The notes beneath the pieces were generated by a model, which saw only the letters and a list, made by a program, of their open reading frames with translations, did no database searches and was not told where the DNA came from. Positions 14,152-27,714 of a stretch of DNA of 64,000 nt are shown here, in pieces. Position numbers and translations under genes: made by a program. Each line of letters opens with the position of its first letter. Positions within the stretch are counted from its first letter, which is position 1. Source of the DNA: Diphasiastrum complanatum (lineage: Eukaryota > Streptophyta > Lycopodiopsida > Lycopodiales > Lycopodiaceae); assembly GCA_029204225.1 (NCBI GenBank), contig MU832021.1, positions 27,174 through 91,173 of the forward strand. Direction: 5' to 3'.

Positions 14152-15669
14152 TGATTTTGCGTTTGCACAGTGGCCTTGATGACCGTGGATCTCACAATTC
14201 AGCTCTGCTACACCACGTACTGGGCAGTGGGAATCTACAAAAGCATGACAAGTTGTTCCAACATAATAAAATGTAGTCAATAAACGAAAGATTTGGGCTA
14301 AATGGAGGACTACCGGCATCAAAGCTTTCAATCCTATGTTGATGATCTAACCCTAAGATCTCGACTAATTCAGTCTTGTAAGACCACAGATCAAGGTTAA
14401 ATGTTGATCACATTTCTGGATTCATCATATTTGTTTCATATTTGGCTGAAGATTAATGCTAATCGCCGATCTAGATCGTGTTCAAATAAGCTTAACTCCA
14501 TTTAGCCCAGCTCTGTTTGCTGTTGGCGATCTGTGTAGGCTGTAGGGGTATGCTTTGGGGTTGAAAGAATGATTACTGGCAGCAATCTGACGACAACGGA
14601 TTATTAGCCTCAAATTAGTATGTTAAGACATAGAGAGTACTTGGGTCACAATCCTTTTGGAAAGGTGATCATTGATCTACGGTGTACACCAATCCCATGA
14701 ATAAAGTAGGATATTTTAAGCTTAAATGGTTGATATGTCAGCCTGGGTTTGTTGTGCTCTGTGCCCAAGGACTTGAGTCCTGAGCAAACTGACCAAGATT
14801 CCTCAAGGACTTACAAGTTTGAGGATGTCATTGTAAGGCAAGCAGCAACTTGGCTTGCAATTTGTGTTCATAGGACTGTCGAGACCGAGCTGCATTGTGC
14901 TTGCGAGATTTTTATTCTTTAGTCATGCTTGTTATTCCTGATTGGTGACTGATCTGCCGTTTGTCCTTATTGATGACTGATCTGCTTTGGCTCTTTTTTT
15001 GGAGAACATGCCCTCCACATTTTTAATTCAGCCTTTGGCATGCAATGTGCATCCACCTGGTTCCTCCCATTTTGCCTTCATTTGTTGCAAAAGGAGGCAC
15101 AACGTACACTTTCTACACCTACCTGCGCCAACATTAATTATGCTGTTGTCACTAGTGACTAATAAACCCATTTTAATAACCTCAGATGTCGTTCGCAAGT
15201 CCACATTTATTCCAACAAGTTGCAGCGTACAGCAGAGTCTTCACATTATCTCTGGAAATAAATTTCAGAAAGAATGATTACTGATAACTACACCTCTCAA
15301 CTTGCTCAACCCAAGTCACTGTAGGGCATCATTCCCGGAGGCTGGAGTGCACTGCGCAAGTGATTCTATCATCTATGCTTTACTGACGCTCTATTGGCCA
15401 TATCAGATCAAAGGACTGCTGGGCATATTTTCAGGAAAGGTAATAAAGAAAACATAGCTGCTGCAGCAGTAGCAACCACAGGAACCTCATCTTCTTAGAC
15501 TTTCCGGTTTGCTTGATTGCCTGCACTGTAAAAGGTGATGATAAGCAAATTCAGAGCTTGTAGTACATGTGGGTTGTATCTGCTACTCCATATCCTGGGC
15601 ACGATAATACCTTCAGCTCTCCTGTCTGCTTTAGTTGCTTTCGAAGCTGCAGTTGTACTCGTGAGTCCG

Positions 15670-15724
<55 letters not shown>

Positions 15725-16540
15725 TGCTTGCTTTCAGCTGAAGAGAGTGGCTAGGCTTGAGGAGTTCTTTGGACCCCACTCTATTAGGTTTGTGGATAAA
15801 CCCCTCATTGGGTGGCTGACTCCTTCAGATTATGCCATGTTTTCTTGTCCTGCCTTTCCGGGGGGGGGGGGGGGGGGGGGGGGGGGTGGGTGTATTGCCT
15901 CGAAGCTTTATGGGAGAAAGCCAAAAAAAACCTACCATTTGAGCTGGCCCCCCCTTATTTGGAATGTATTTTCGTATTTTCAGCTTTATCCAAAATCCTT
16001 AATTTTACCTTTAAAATTCTTTCAAAAAGATTTTTAAAATAGAGTTTTTTAAGATGAGCATAAGCCGATTGTAGTTGGTTTCTTTTCCTAATGTTAGATT
16101 CACACAATGGCAATGTAGTTGGTTTCTTTTCCTAATGTTAGATTCACACAATGCTTCTTGGTTTCCAAGGAGAGGCTCGAACTTGAGACCAAAGAAACTT
16201 TGGATGTCAAGATAACCAATTGATCCAACACCCTTAACTAGATTCACACAATGGCAATGCAAATAGAATAACAAGGTGGTTTCTTATTTTTTCCAAGGGA
16301 GGAATAGGAATGCCTATTCACAAGATGTTATGCTACCTTTTAAATGAATCCTAACCACTAATGGTTGCTCAGGCATATGACAATCAAGTCCTCTTGAACT
16401 TGATAGATTGGTTACGGAGCAAGGAAAGAACTGTGAGAGAGATGATGAAGCAGCTCTTGTTAAGAATCCGGTAGGGAAACAAGGGGGCACAACGAGCTAC
16501 GAGGAGCTTTGAAAAATGAGGGGAGCATTGTCGCCATAGC

Positions 16541-16542
<2 letters not shown>
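14152..16542. other. No gene supported; CT tract and poly-G tract
   Basis: No frame with recognisable content. There is a (CT)n tract at 15673-15721 and a 27-base G run at 15860-15886 that is prone to assembly or slippage error. A possible exon between them (about 15722-15858, LEEFFGPHSIRFVDKP) is too short to judge. Near 16080-16270 a 'gattcacacaatg' segment recurs three times. Confidence 0.4.
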
Positions 16543-17350
<808 letters not shown>

Positions 17351-17922
17351 AACCGAATCCCTCACCTAAATTGGTGTGGTCTCACGCCTTGGCATTGAGG
17401 ATGATGTGTGGTGATGAAGTTGGAGATATCTTATTGTTGTTAGTTGCTAAATAAAATTCTATAAACCTATTGCTTTACGTTGTGGATGAATATACAAATG
17501 AGAAATCCTTGTTGCCACTAGTCCTATCTCCACCTTAATCTATGACTTAGAAAGTTACCTCGACTCGTATTTGCTCTACATTTTTATGTGTTCTATGTTG
17601 GATCTTCTATATAACAGGCTCTTTAAATGGAAGATTTGTAAATGTCAATGCATGCATGGCTTTGTATAAAGGATTGTTGAGAATTGTGCATTCACCCATT
17701 TGAGTAGCGCCATACAAATTAGTGGATGGCCTGATAAGCCTTGTTTAGCAAAGACTATTTCTGAGAATGGCAACCAATATTAAAAGATTCACATCAGAAG
17801 TAATTGGCATATCCTAGGTATTTCTCTTTCACGATGCTTGAACTAGTTTCGATTCTCTTCTGGATGATTAATAGTATGGTCCGTTGTAAAAGAGTCATCA
17901 TCCATTTTTTGTGGCACAAGCT

Positions 17923-18245
17923 TCACTGCTCTTGTGCCACCTCCTTTGCCATGACTTGTTCCCTCACAAAATGATATGCCACCTCAATATGCTTGCTCCT
18001 TGCATGAAAGATACGATTGCTTGTCAATATTTGGGCTGATGGGTTGTCATAATAGATGATTGAACTCTTTGAAAAATCCAGCAAGTGAAGAACCTTCAAC
18101 ATCCTTTGATCCATAGCATCTCCTTTGTGCATGATGTAAGTGCTTTGTACTATGCCTCACTAGATGACAATGAGATTGTGGCTTGTTTCTTTGACATCCA
18201 TGAGATAGATCCATCACCTATGAAAATAGCATGTGCACTTATGGA
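17923..18245 (-). pseudogene. Copia RNase H fragment
   Basis: Minus-strand translation matches the C-terminal RNase H part of the intact Copia polyprotein: SKKQATISLS, a LHLLDFSKSSII block, NPSAQILTSN and KHIEVAYHFVREQV. It is broken by a stop or frameshift in the KEM region. Flanking parts of the element are absent. Confidence 0.85.
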
Positions 18246-18889
18246 TAATCCACATCCCTAAATTTGACATTGCAATTTTTGAAAAAAAGAACATTGCACA
18301 TAATATAGCACGATCATTTGCAATAATAATATTTTGCTTCAAATCTTTATATGTATCTCTTATTATTGACTTCATGGAGGCGATGTTAATGCAAATTTCA
18401 TCATCAAAAAACTTGTTGTTGTATTGGTATTTGAATTTTGCATCAATGTTATACCACTCGGTTGATCCATGTTCCTGAATAATTCCATATAGATCATTAT
18501 CAATAATTTGGTCATAACCGCTGATTTGTGGATTAGAGTGTAATTATCGACAATCGGATTGTACTCCCTGATTTGCATACGTGTATTTTTTATTTTTATT
18601 ATTTTCTTTTGTATTGCTGCTTTTTAAGATTATCACTCATGCTTAGCATATCAGTAGTAACAATTTTTACATTTGAATGTCATGCTTAACATAAGTGGAT
18701 TTCTACTCTTGTCAAATCTTTCTAAATTATTCTTCTTAAGATTTTAGTTTAACATTTAGTAAATCCATGCTTAGCATAAGTGCTGCTATTTTTCACGAAG
18801 TTCTGAAAATAAAAAGACTGGGCAGCTTCCTGAGCAGTTTACAACTCAACTGCAAAAAGCTAAGGCCGAGAAAAAACACAAAGAATCTC

Positions 18890-19320
18890 AATAGCTAGAG
18901 ACTTAAGCGTTGATGATGATCCTAAAGAGACTTTATTCCCAAGTCTGTTGATGATCGCCCGTTTAAGTACACCAAAGTAAAAGATGTTGTTGTTGGTTTC
19001 TTGGAGATCACTACCACTCCGCTCTGGAGGATAGTGATATTTCACTCCAGTTGGCAACAAGTAGGTGTTCACAAGGCCGTATTGGAAGTTTGCAATGCAG
19101 GAATAGAGAACGCCATTTGGTAAGTACTGTTTTTAATTAAACATATATATCTACAAGTCTTTTTTTATTATTTTTAATTGTGTTACATTATTTGGTTTTT
19201 TGATTATTTGGTCTGCAGATGATGTAGTTGAACCATTCAATGGTCAACTTGAACTAGAGCCCAATGATGGTGATTATCAAGGTCAAGATCAATTCCAGTC
19301 TGTTACTGAAGATTAGTCTC
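18890..19320 (+). other. Exon-like coding fragment, unknown
   Basis: A plus-strand stretch reads PFKYTKVKDVVVGFLEITTT and continues to AGIENAIW, then a consensus donor GGTAAGTACTG (near 19118) and, after a T-rich stretch, an acceptor TCTGCAG (near 19217) with an acidic reading DDVVEPFNGQLELEP beyond. The reading phase across this intron does not fit without a change, so it is at best a decayed gene. I do not recognise the product. Copia sequence follows. Confidence 0.25.
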
Positions 19321-19431
19321 AAGTGAAATGTGGATGAGCCACGATAGATGCAATGTGGAACTGAAGACCAATATGAGGCCATGGATCAATTTGATGATCA
19401 TGAGGAACTCAAAATACTGCAAAAAGTTTTC

Positions 19432-20480
19432 TTCAAACTAAAGGCATAGATTATGATGAAATGTTTGCACCTGTAGCAAAGCTTGTGACTATAAGGTTGA
19501 TGGTTTGTATTGCTACTTTGTTCAAATGGGATCTTTTCCAAATGGATGTGACAAATGCATTTCTTAATGGCTACTTGGAGGAGGAGATCTACATGTTGCA
19601 TCCCGAGGGCTTCATCAAAGATGGAGATGAAGACAAAGTTTGCCACTTGAAGAAAAGCGTATATGGTCTTATGCAAGCACTTAGAGCTTGGTATTCTAGG
19701 TTGCATACCTTCCTCTACTCTATGCATTTTGTGATAAGTTCTTATGAATCTTCTTTGTATATCAAATGCAATGATGGAAAGATCATCATCTTGGTTCTTT
19801 ATGTTGATGATATCATATTGACAGGAAATGATCATGAAGGCATAAGAAAGGTAAAAGTTCTGAATTCAAGATGGTAGATCTAGGACTTCTTAAGTTTATA
19901 CTTGGAATATAAGTTTCTAGAGGTAGTAATTTTACTTTTATTTGTCAATCAAAGTATGCTACTTCCATTCTTGAAAGATTTAGAATGAAAGATTGTAAGG
20001 GATTGACACGCCTATGGAGCATGGTGTAAAAATTTCTAATGATGGTGATAAAGCATCACACTCTTTAGAAATCTTATAGGCTCCTTAATCCATTTGACAA
20101 TCACTAGACCACATTTGAGTTATTGTGTACGTAAGTTGAGTCAACATATGCAAGGTCCTTTAGTACATTCTAAAAGTGCCAAAAGAGTGCTTAGATATAT
20201 CTCATCTACTAGATTTTTTGGCATTCCCTATCAAGGATCTAACTTGCACTTGAGAGCATTCTCGAATTCAGATTTTGCAGGAGACAAGATGGATAGGAAG
20301 TCCATAAGTGCATTTGCTACTTTCCTTTGTGGAGGAGTGATATCTTGGCTTTCCAAAAAGCAAGATACTATCTCACTTTCCTCTTGTGAAGCCAAGTACA
20401 AAGCTTTGACATTACAAATCCTATCTTCCATGCTAGAACAAAGCATATTGAGATAGCACATCATTTTGTAAGGGAGAGAG
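19432..20480 (+). pseudogene. Copia reverse transcriptase and RNase H fragment
   Basis: Begins at GIDYDEMFAPVAKLVT, continues through QMDVTNAFLNGYLEEEIYM, a LKKSVYGLMQALRAWY block (normally LKQAPR) and the catalytic LYVDDIILTG. After several frameshifts (19875-20090) RNase H resumes: YCVRKLSQHMQ, SNSDFAGDKMDRKS, LSKKQDTISLSS and [12 protein letters not shown]. Changed key residues, frameshifts and an internal deletion after AKYKAL show it is dead. It is closer to the 49-55 kb Copia family than to the 32-38 kb one. Confidence 0.9.
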
Positions 20481-20569
20481 TCTAGCTTTGTACTTGTTAA
20501 TAGATCCATCTTGATTGTACTTTAATCTATAAATCCACTTACAAGAAAGTGGGTTCTCCAAGGGTACAT
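20481..20569 (-). pseudogene. Copia RT N-terminal scrap, opposite strand
   Basis: Minus-strand reading [19 protein letters not shown] then INKYKARL is the conserved start of Copia reverse transcriptase (cf. GCKWIFKVKTNQDGS in the intact element). It lies between a plus-strand Copia fragment and the coiled-coil fragment, and is likely the displaced continuation of the minus-strand Copia piece at 21660-22795. Confidence 0.75.
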
Positions 20570-21445
20570 CAAGGCCCTCAATAAAGCTACAACGAATGCC
20601 CAAATCAAGGTCCAAAAGATTCAGCAACAGGCAATGCAATGCCTCGCCCCGCTCCAGGCACAACTCTTAGTGCTCAAAACGGAAAACACACGCTTGAGAG
20701 CGGAGGTGCAGAACCTGCAAGATGAGAAAGCCGCCTGGCTAGCCCAGCTGATCCCTGCCAATCGTCCTCTCAACCAAGCAGAGATGGACCTATTCACACA
20801 ACAAGTGACTGTTTACCAATGCACACTTGATGGCTACTAGGCCAATTCTGAGAACTACCGATGGAGTGCCCTACAAGAATTGGCACATACAAAGAATGCC
20901 CTCAAGGCATGACAGTGCCACATGGACAACAACCACAAGCAGCCGTGCGGGTGATTCCAACGCCATCCACGCTTGAAGCTGCAATGGCTAGTTCCAGCCA
21001 AGACAAAGAGAAATAGGCAGTGGGACTGGAATTTCAAGCACAAGCATCAAACATGGTTGAGGCCAACGTGCAAGATCAGGGCCCATATATGAGCCAAGGA
21101 ATCCATCAGAGCCAAAGCAAAGCGGAGCGTCTAGCTACCTCATCCTAAGGCTCTTGATCAATCTTTGTCAGCCACGCCTTTCATCGACCCAAGTCCGTGG
21201 AGGATAAGATCAATGAGTTTTTACTCAAACATCCCCATGAGTCTTCACGCGACAGGTGGAAGGTATCATTTTCAGCCCAAACCATCAAGGTCAATAAGCT
21301 GGCATGCCTCCCCGCATTGCAACCACAACTGGAGTGGTGCCAATAGTTATTCGAGAAAGACCCTGCGGCCATTAGGGCCTATGTGACGAGTCCATGACAA
21401 TTACAAGTGAATGCGCACTTCTTCCAACAATGGTACACAATTTAG
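20570..21445 (+). pseudogene. Second copy of the coiled-coil element ORF, C-terminal half
   Basis: Plus-strand reading starts in a Gln-rich coiled coil ([28 protein letters not shown]), continues with a short NxxLNQAEMDLFTQQV segment, then after frameshifts reads FHRPKSVEDKINEFLLKHPH, ESSRDRW and later AAIRAYVTSP-stop-QLQVNAH. These parts align in order with the minus-strand element at 170-1700 (RRPINIEDQI-stop-TFLKQHPHESSR, SIRSYVASPRQLQV). Stops include TAG in the coil and at LEWCQ-stop, and a TGA where the other copy has CGC (Arg). The N-terminal half and LTRs are missing. It seems to have inserted into, or recombined with, minus-strand Copia sequence, because Copia pieces of matching orientation lie on both sides. 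Confidence 0.7.
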
Positions 21446-22795
21446 GATTAGTAGTTTGAATATCAGTTGGTTGTGATAGTGTTAGACTTCTCACAAAATT
21501 GACATAGGGACTAGAAATTGTTGCTCCACTTGCCACAATAATATTCCCTTCCTCCTTAAAATCATTTGTGTCAACAAATGATGTGCCTATTAGAGAAGTA
21601 CCAATCATACCCGTAGTGACATAGAGAGGACATCCTTCATTTCCATCAATTTTTTGACTTTCTTAGGCATCTTTATAGACCTCATAATCAACGTTATCAT
21701 CTTCATTATGATTAAAATGTTGTTCTGCACCATAGTATACAAGATCCCAAGTTTGATTATCTAACAAAGCATCAAACTCTACTTGCATTGCATCTCTCCA
21801 AACTTGTGACTTACTAGCATCTTCAAAACTAGATGGCTCTTCAAGCATTGTGGTTAAGTAGGAGTAAGAAGTAGTAGGATTTTAGTCTTCCTTTTGCTTT
21901 CCCTTCTCAAAGTAGGTAAGCCTTGATGGCTCGAACTTGTGCCTTGTAGATCTCCTTGGACCTCTTGGCTCTTGGTGTAGATCCTCCAAAACTTCATCAC
22001 CTTGAAGCTCCTCCTCGGGCCTTGCAAGATCTTCGACACATTGTGAATTAGATGCACTTTCATACATCTTGGAACTTTGAGATTCATCAAACAAGACATC
22101 CTTACTCACTTTTACTTTATTTGAAATAGGATCAAAATTCCTATATCCTTTACTATGTTCACTATAGCCAACAAAAATTCCTTTTAAAGAAGTTCTTATT
22201 GCCATACAAAGCTTGATATGGTGAGATTCCACCAATGACATTACTTGGAATTAGGCTACTACACAAAAAGTTAGCACATGTAATAGCCTCTCCCCAAAAA
22301 AATGGGTAGAGATGCATCTAATCTCAAAGATTTAGCACATTATTTTTCCTCTCAACCACCCCATTTTTTTGGGGGGTGTAGGAACATGTGAACTCTCTTC
22401 TTATGCCATTACTCTCACAAAAATTTCTCATTCTATTGGAAATATAGGAGGTAGATCCACCATCTTTGCCCTCGGCCTCCTTGCCTTGGTGCTTCTTGAA
22501 TGGTTGGAAATTTTTCTTGCCTTTTGACTTGAAGTTTGTCTTCTCATCACCACCTTGTAGTGACATAGACCCCATCCTTGCTTTGAGAGGTAGCATTCTA
22601 TTCTCCTCGCCACAAGTACATTATGTAACTTGTCAATTGTAGGAAGTTGGTCTTGAATGGAAAATGATTGAACAAGATTGGTGAACTCATCGCCAATTCC
22701 ATTCAAAATGACTTGTACCAACTCATTATCTTAGATTTTATCTCCAATTGAAACCAATTCTTTGTCTAAAGATTTAATTCTTAGCACATATTATG
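21446..22795 (-). pseudogene. Copia gag-integrase fragment
   Basis: From right to left on the minus strand: gag (DNELVQVILNGIGDEFTNLV), loss of most of protease and integrase, the integrase end (CESNGIRREFTCSYTPQ then KNGVVERKN), the post-integrase block LKGIFVGYSEHSKGYR, the linker RRSTRHKFEPSRLTYFEKGK, and the start of the RT region (WRDAMQVEFDALLDNQTWDL). Multiple frameshifts and a large internal deletion. The part left of about 21660 is not clearly Copia. Confidence 0.85.
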
Positions 22796-22799
22796 ATGA

Positions 22800-25272
22800 T
22801 GATGCTGCGTCTGGTTCCATTCGGATTGACTTCAAGGTGTTTAGAACTTTCTGTTTTCTTTTTTTATCAACAGAGTTTTATACCTCCTTGAGATCTTTCT
22901 TGGGAACTGGATGGACATTCACTTCATGATTACGAATATCTATATCCACTGTAGCTATTGCTTCATTGGGTAGATCACTCCATCGCATCACTTGACTATA
23001 ACGCTGCTTCAGTTGATGCTTCTTATTGATGGTTGCCTTGGGTAGTTCTACCTTGAAAACTTTAGCCATTGGTGCTTTCTACGATGGTTGACCCGATACC
23101 CTTCTCATGTCGTATCAATTAGGATCCATGTGTTGCAGGACCTGTTCATCTATCAGCTCAAATTCTTCATCGTATGAGAAGTCATGTTGCTAGGGCACTA
23201 GATCATCTTTGACTTGCTCTGGTATCAACTTCGCTGCTAACCATGCCACATTGATCATGTTCACCCCGAAAGTTATTGGCATGTCCACGGTGTAACCTTT
23301 TGGTGATGATGTGCTGGTTCCATATCCGAATTTGGATGACATGCATGCCTAGCCATACAGTCAATCATTGCTAATGCATCTAAAAATTGCACAATATTTG
23401 ACTGAGATTCATAATGTCCTCCCTTGGCTTGCCTTGGGCAATCAATTGTGTGAGCAGTGGTGGACGATCCGTCATCAACCTTGGGTGTGATTGGTTTCAC
23501 CACCCATGTGGTTGGATTCACCTTTACAACTTGCTCTCGGTTCCCCAGTCATGAATCACTTGCGTGACTCTTAGCTAGGGTCTTCCAAGTATAATGTGAT
23601 AAGCGAAAGGAGATTCAAAAATTTTCATCACCACAAGGTGATTACAAATTGTACTCCCACTATCTTTACTGGAATGTCTTCAGCCATACCTTTTGGTTTT
23701 ACACAAGGTTGATCTGCTAGGTTGATGGTGAATCTTGCTAGCTTCAACCCTTGTAGACCCCATTTCTAGTACAAAGTAGTGAAGATCAAGTTGATGCCCG
23801 ATCCTCCATCTACTACTGCAGCTTCGTCCTCGTATCTCTTGTGCTTGATTGGCAGCATGATGTTATGTTGCTCACTCTCCCATGCTGCTCCCACTTGGAG
23901 GATATTCTTGGTTCTTTTGTAGCCCGTGCAATATAGGGGCTCTTCTGCTACTGATTCTGGTTATGATTCCATTTTGGCCCATTCTACTAGGAAGTTCTTG
24001 GCTTGAGGTGCAATCCGTAGTAACTCTCTGAGAGATAAGTTCACATGGCTGGATAGCACCATTCGTTATAGATTATTTGGAATTCCATACTGTAGTGCCA
24101 CATTCAATGCTCCCTGGTGATAAGGAAAAGAGGTCTGATACTGATTCCTCTTCTGTTGTATAATCCGAGGGTCAAATGGGCAAAATGTCATTTCGTACAA
24201 CGATGAGTTGCATAGGTGAAAAAATATTTGTATCAGTTTGAGATTTTGTTTAAAAAATGGACGCTCATTTGTTGTATGGTTTTGGGTGCAAATTGAATAC
24301 CATACGTTCTCCCTTCATGGATATTGTGGTTGATTCTATTCAGATATGTTTGATGATGATGCCACAGTTCCTTGTAAGGCCTTCAATTTTTGATCAAACT
24401 AGGTCATTAGCTGCTCCATCTGTTGTTTGTGTAATTTTGCCATTTGTTCCATTAACATATTTGTCGAGATACTTGAGGCGTTCGAGGTAGATGCCACTGA
24501 AGGAGTTGGATTATGGGTCGTTGAATAGGAATCATCTTCCAAACCTTCATCCTCTTCCCTAATCGCATATCCTATTGCTTTTTGCAACGTAGCATATTGT
24601 TTGAGTTCTCTGCTGATATTTTGTGGCAACCCTGCTAGGAACCACATGATTACTGCATGATCGAGAGTCAGTTCTATGTTGCATTTGGATCTTAAGTGCT
24701 TGACCCACTCGGTGAAATCCCGAACTCTTTTGCTTTTGCTCATTTTGACTTTGCTCAGTAGGATGAATGGATCTTCCAAGAATTTCCTCAGTTTCAAGCA
24801 CGCGATGAGAGCTATTTTAACCCCTTCCCAAGTAGAATCTTCTTCATTCAAGAGACTGAAGAACCAGTCTTGCACTGTCGTAATGAGTGATATGGAAAAC
24901 AACATCAACTTTTCCGCCTATGTCTGCTCGCCATAGATCTCACACGCTTGCTTGTAGATCTGGAGGAATATGATAGGATTTGATGATCCACCATATTTTG
25001 GCATCTTGAGTTGAGGTGCCCTTTGAACTACTTGCAGGGGTGCGATAGGTACAGGTTGGCCCACTGGATCCATTGTTGCTGGTTCTGCTTCTACCTCGAT
25101 TTGCACAGCTGCAACTCTGGGGAGATTTGGAGCTTGATAGACAATCCTTCTTGCTACTGATTGACCTGATCTTAGATTCATTCAGTAAAGAGTCCAGGGT
25201 AGCTGGATCTTGGTAGATTTGTGGAAATCTATCTAGATCTATGAGGATTTGTTGATCAATTTTGTTGGCCAA
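22800..25272 (-). pseudogene. Ty3/gypsy gag and protease region
   Basis: Gag (25181-24399) is one frame with a single TAG at 24918 and contains LKMPKYGGSSNPIIFLQIYK, the WFFSLLNEEDSTWEGVK block, LRKFLEDPFILLSKVKM and VRDFTEWVKHLRSKCNIEL, features of the retrotransposon gag domain of Ty3/gypsy elements. Further left, at about 23900-23650, is a retropepsin-like stretch (VVDGGSGINLIFTTLY) with the catalytic Asp in D-G-G-S instead of the usual D-[ST]-G. The remaining spacer to 22800 is low in recognisable motifs (KAKVELPKATI type). RT, RNase H and integrase are absent from this piece; Copia sequence abuts at about 22795. The 5' leader, primer site and LTR lie to the right in the expected order. 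Confidence 0.75.
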
Positions 25273-26046
25273 AAGTGTGATTTTAGGCCTCTTACAATGA
25301 TTTTTCCTCGATAACTTTTTACTCCTTGCTTTGATTGGCCTAAGAATTTTACAGTGCTGGATCTAGTACAGATCTAACTATTGAACCTATCTGCAAAGAT
25401 TACCCACGCAAGGCTTGGTTGTGCAAAAGTTCTTTCAATGTTTTTAGTCAAAAAACTTTGTTTTCTTCAAATCTATTGGAAACTAACTTTTGTAGACTTG
25501 TCAGGAGCGGATCTGGTATGGGTCTGACTCTATTCCAAGGGGGAAGGGCTCTTTCTTATAGATCAAGAAGTTATTGCTGTCTACGAAGGTTTAAAATCAC
25601 TAGTTAAAACTAACTTTCGAACGCTTCATCATTGATGTAAAGTGGAATTTTGAAGACATTGGGATGGTCTGCAAAGGTTACTTCTAAGTGGATCTATTGG
25701 ATCTTCAAATTTTAGTGATCTTTAAGCACTTAAATCCACTTTTCTGCTCACTAGAATGAAACTAACTCTTGCAGGCTCTTTTGTATTTTGTGTCTTTTTC
25801 TCACTGAGATAGAACTTCAGAATCCTCTACGAAGGTTACGTGTCACTATAACTGAAGGTTCAGCCTAATTTTCCAGTCTTTTTTATCCTAGGAACCTTCG
25901 CACATGGGTTTAAACATCTAACTAACTTTTGTAAGCTTTGTTGTGTCCTTGTCTCACTGAGATGGAACTTTCGTAGCCTCTACGAAGGTTAGTTTATAGT
26001 TTGGAATTTTTTTTTATTTCTACGAGGGTTTTTTGAAATTTTATGG

Positions 26047-26086
<40 letters not shown>

Positions 26087-26446
26087 CTGTTTTTTCCAAA
26101 TCTATTGGAAAGTAGCCTACGCATGCTTATATGCAGGTCTGGGATAGTACCCTAGAGCTGTTGCCAGTCATGCGAAGGTTGGTTCCCACTGGTTTTTGAG
26201 ACAAAGTCGGATGAGATTTTGGTCTCTTTTCTCTCTAGAAATAGATTTGAGGTTGTAAGTGGATGCCAAGTGCTTAGAAGCTATTTTGGGTCTCCTCACT
26301 ACCCTTCCACACCTCCTCCGCTAGTATATTGTCCAAGCACAAAAAAGCACACAAAACAAGCTAAAATAAATCCCAAAATCCACCTAAAAACACTCTAAAA
26401 AGCAAAAACAACTAAAAGAACAACTAAAGTTAGTTAGTGATAGCCT
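25273..26446 (-). other. Gypsy 5' leader with repeated CTACGAAGGTT motif
   Basis: Between gag and the primer site lies 1.2 kb without coding frames. The motif CTACGAAGGTT occurs near 25580, 25828 and 25980, with CTACGAGGGTT near 26019, and CTCACTGAGATGGAACTT or a close form precedes two of them, so the leader holds degenerate direct repeats. A poly-T run lies at about 26050-26086. Long leaders are common in Athila/Tat-type gypsy elements. Confidence 0.45.
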
Positions 26447-26465
26447 ATCCTTGGCAACAATGCCA
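26447..26465 (-). other. Gypsy primer-binding site
   Basis: On the minus strand the sequence is TGGCATTGTTGCCAAGGAT, close to TGGCGCCGTTGCCGGGGAT, the tRNA-Asp-type primer site of Athila-like Ty3/gypsy elements. It stands eight bases from the LTR at 26474, between LTR and gag leader, which is the expected position. Confidence 0.6.
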
Positions 26466-26473
26466 CTACAAGA

Positions 26474-27257
26474 TGTGTAGCTTGGTCGGTGAGCAGCCCT
26501 CTGCTTGTCATGAAGGGTTAGAACACAAGGATAGGGTACTAACTATACTTAGTTGCTAATTTAGATGCTTACTAATTTTCCTTTAATACTACCCAATCTT
26601 AACTCTACTTCCACTAACTCTAAACTCATACATTCATCATGATTGAGGGTGAAGGGATAAAGAGAGAAGGAAAGATAGAGATAGAGAAAGAGAGTAGAGA
26701 TGGAAGTTAGCTCAAATGCTCAATGTAATGCTTATGGAAAAACCACAACTAGCAAAAAGCAAGAACATTGGTAACTAGAACAATAAGCAAATCACACAAA
26801 AAGCATAAGCAAGATTGATTGGCAAATGAGGATGCTTGAGCTCACAAAATAGTAGAGTCTCCTCCTCTCTTTTAAGCATGAAAAAGGGTTAGAAATGGTG
26901 TCTTTTTATCATTTGGGGTGGCCCTTGCCCCTTGCTTCCTATTGGCTACTTGCAAGAAGGTGGGATTGAAATCCACACCCTTCACAAGAAGCACAAACAA
27001 ATCTATGGTGTAGGAAGAAGCACACTCCACCTACCACCATTTGACCTTTGACTACTTCACAAACTTAGAAACTTAAGTTTAAGCTTAACTTTGGCCTTCT
27101 AATATTATTTTTAATCACATGGCCCAAAGTCAAGTTTATGTCCAAAATTATTTATTTACAAGTGCTCATTAGGCCATGGGCTTACGCACACAGGATCCCA
27201 CGACCCTCACAACTATTTCCAGCTAATTTATTTATTTACACTGTAATACCCTCAACA
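26474..27257 (-). repeat. 5' LTR of the gypsy element
   Basis: About 784 bases beginning TGTGTAGC and ending CTCAACA, adjacent to the primer site. The first 180 bases match the LTR fragment at 5273-5454. The far end resembles, loosely, the ends at 119 and 3592 (ACGCACACAGGaTCCC; CCCTCaACA). A GA-rich but interrupted tract (26640-26700) sits where the other copy carries a 115-bp AG run. No partner LTR is in the window. Confidence 0.6.
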
Positions 27258-27714
27258 AGAAGTCGTTTTTACCCTGGAGATAGAGATGGCATAGGCTTTG
27301 TTTCAGAAATGTCACCCCGAATTCAAATTTTTGAGTGTTTACAACTATTGGGAGGGAATATTTCAGCATTTTAAAAATTATATTTTAACTATGATCAAGC
27401 ACCAGTGAAGTTTGATGTGACTAAACTAAGATGCATTCATTTACATGGAAAGTACTGTAGGCCGATGTGTAAAGAAGTTAAAAAATGATATTATAATAAC
27501 TTTATAGTTATTTTTCTCTCTCCTACATGGCATTTCTTATAGGGCCCTCTTTGGGCCCATATTTTCTCTAATGTGTAACTGTTTCATGTGTATATACATA
27601 ACAACAATTCACGAGCATATGTGAGCTTGATGAGATGTTGAAAAGTGGAGAAGAGTGAATCAGAGTTCCTACGCAAACATAAATAAATAACAAAATTTAG
27701 GGAATAAAACTAAC

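Noticed and set aside
13674-14195. 173-codon minus-strand frame opposite the candidate exon at 13804
   Set aside because: No start context or promoter on that side and no recognisable motif; probably a shadow frame in GC-richer DNA. Kept only as a rival reading.
15860-15886. Poly-G run as a G-quadruplex regulatory element
   Set aside because: A homopolymer of this length is more likely slippage or an assembly artefact; nothing around it suggests regulation.
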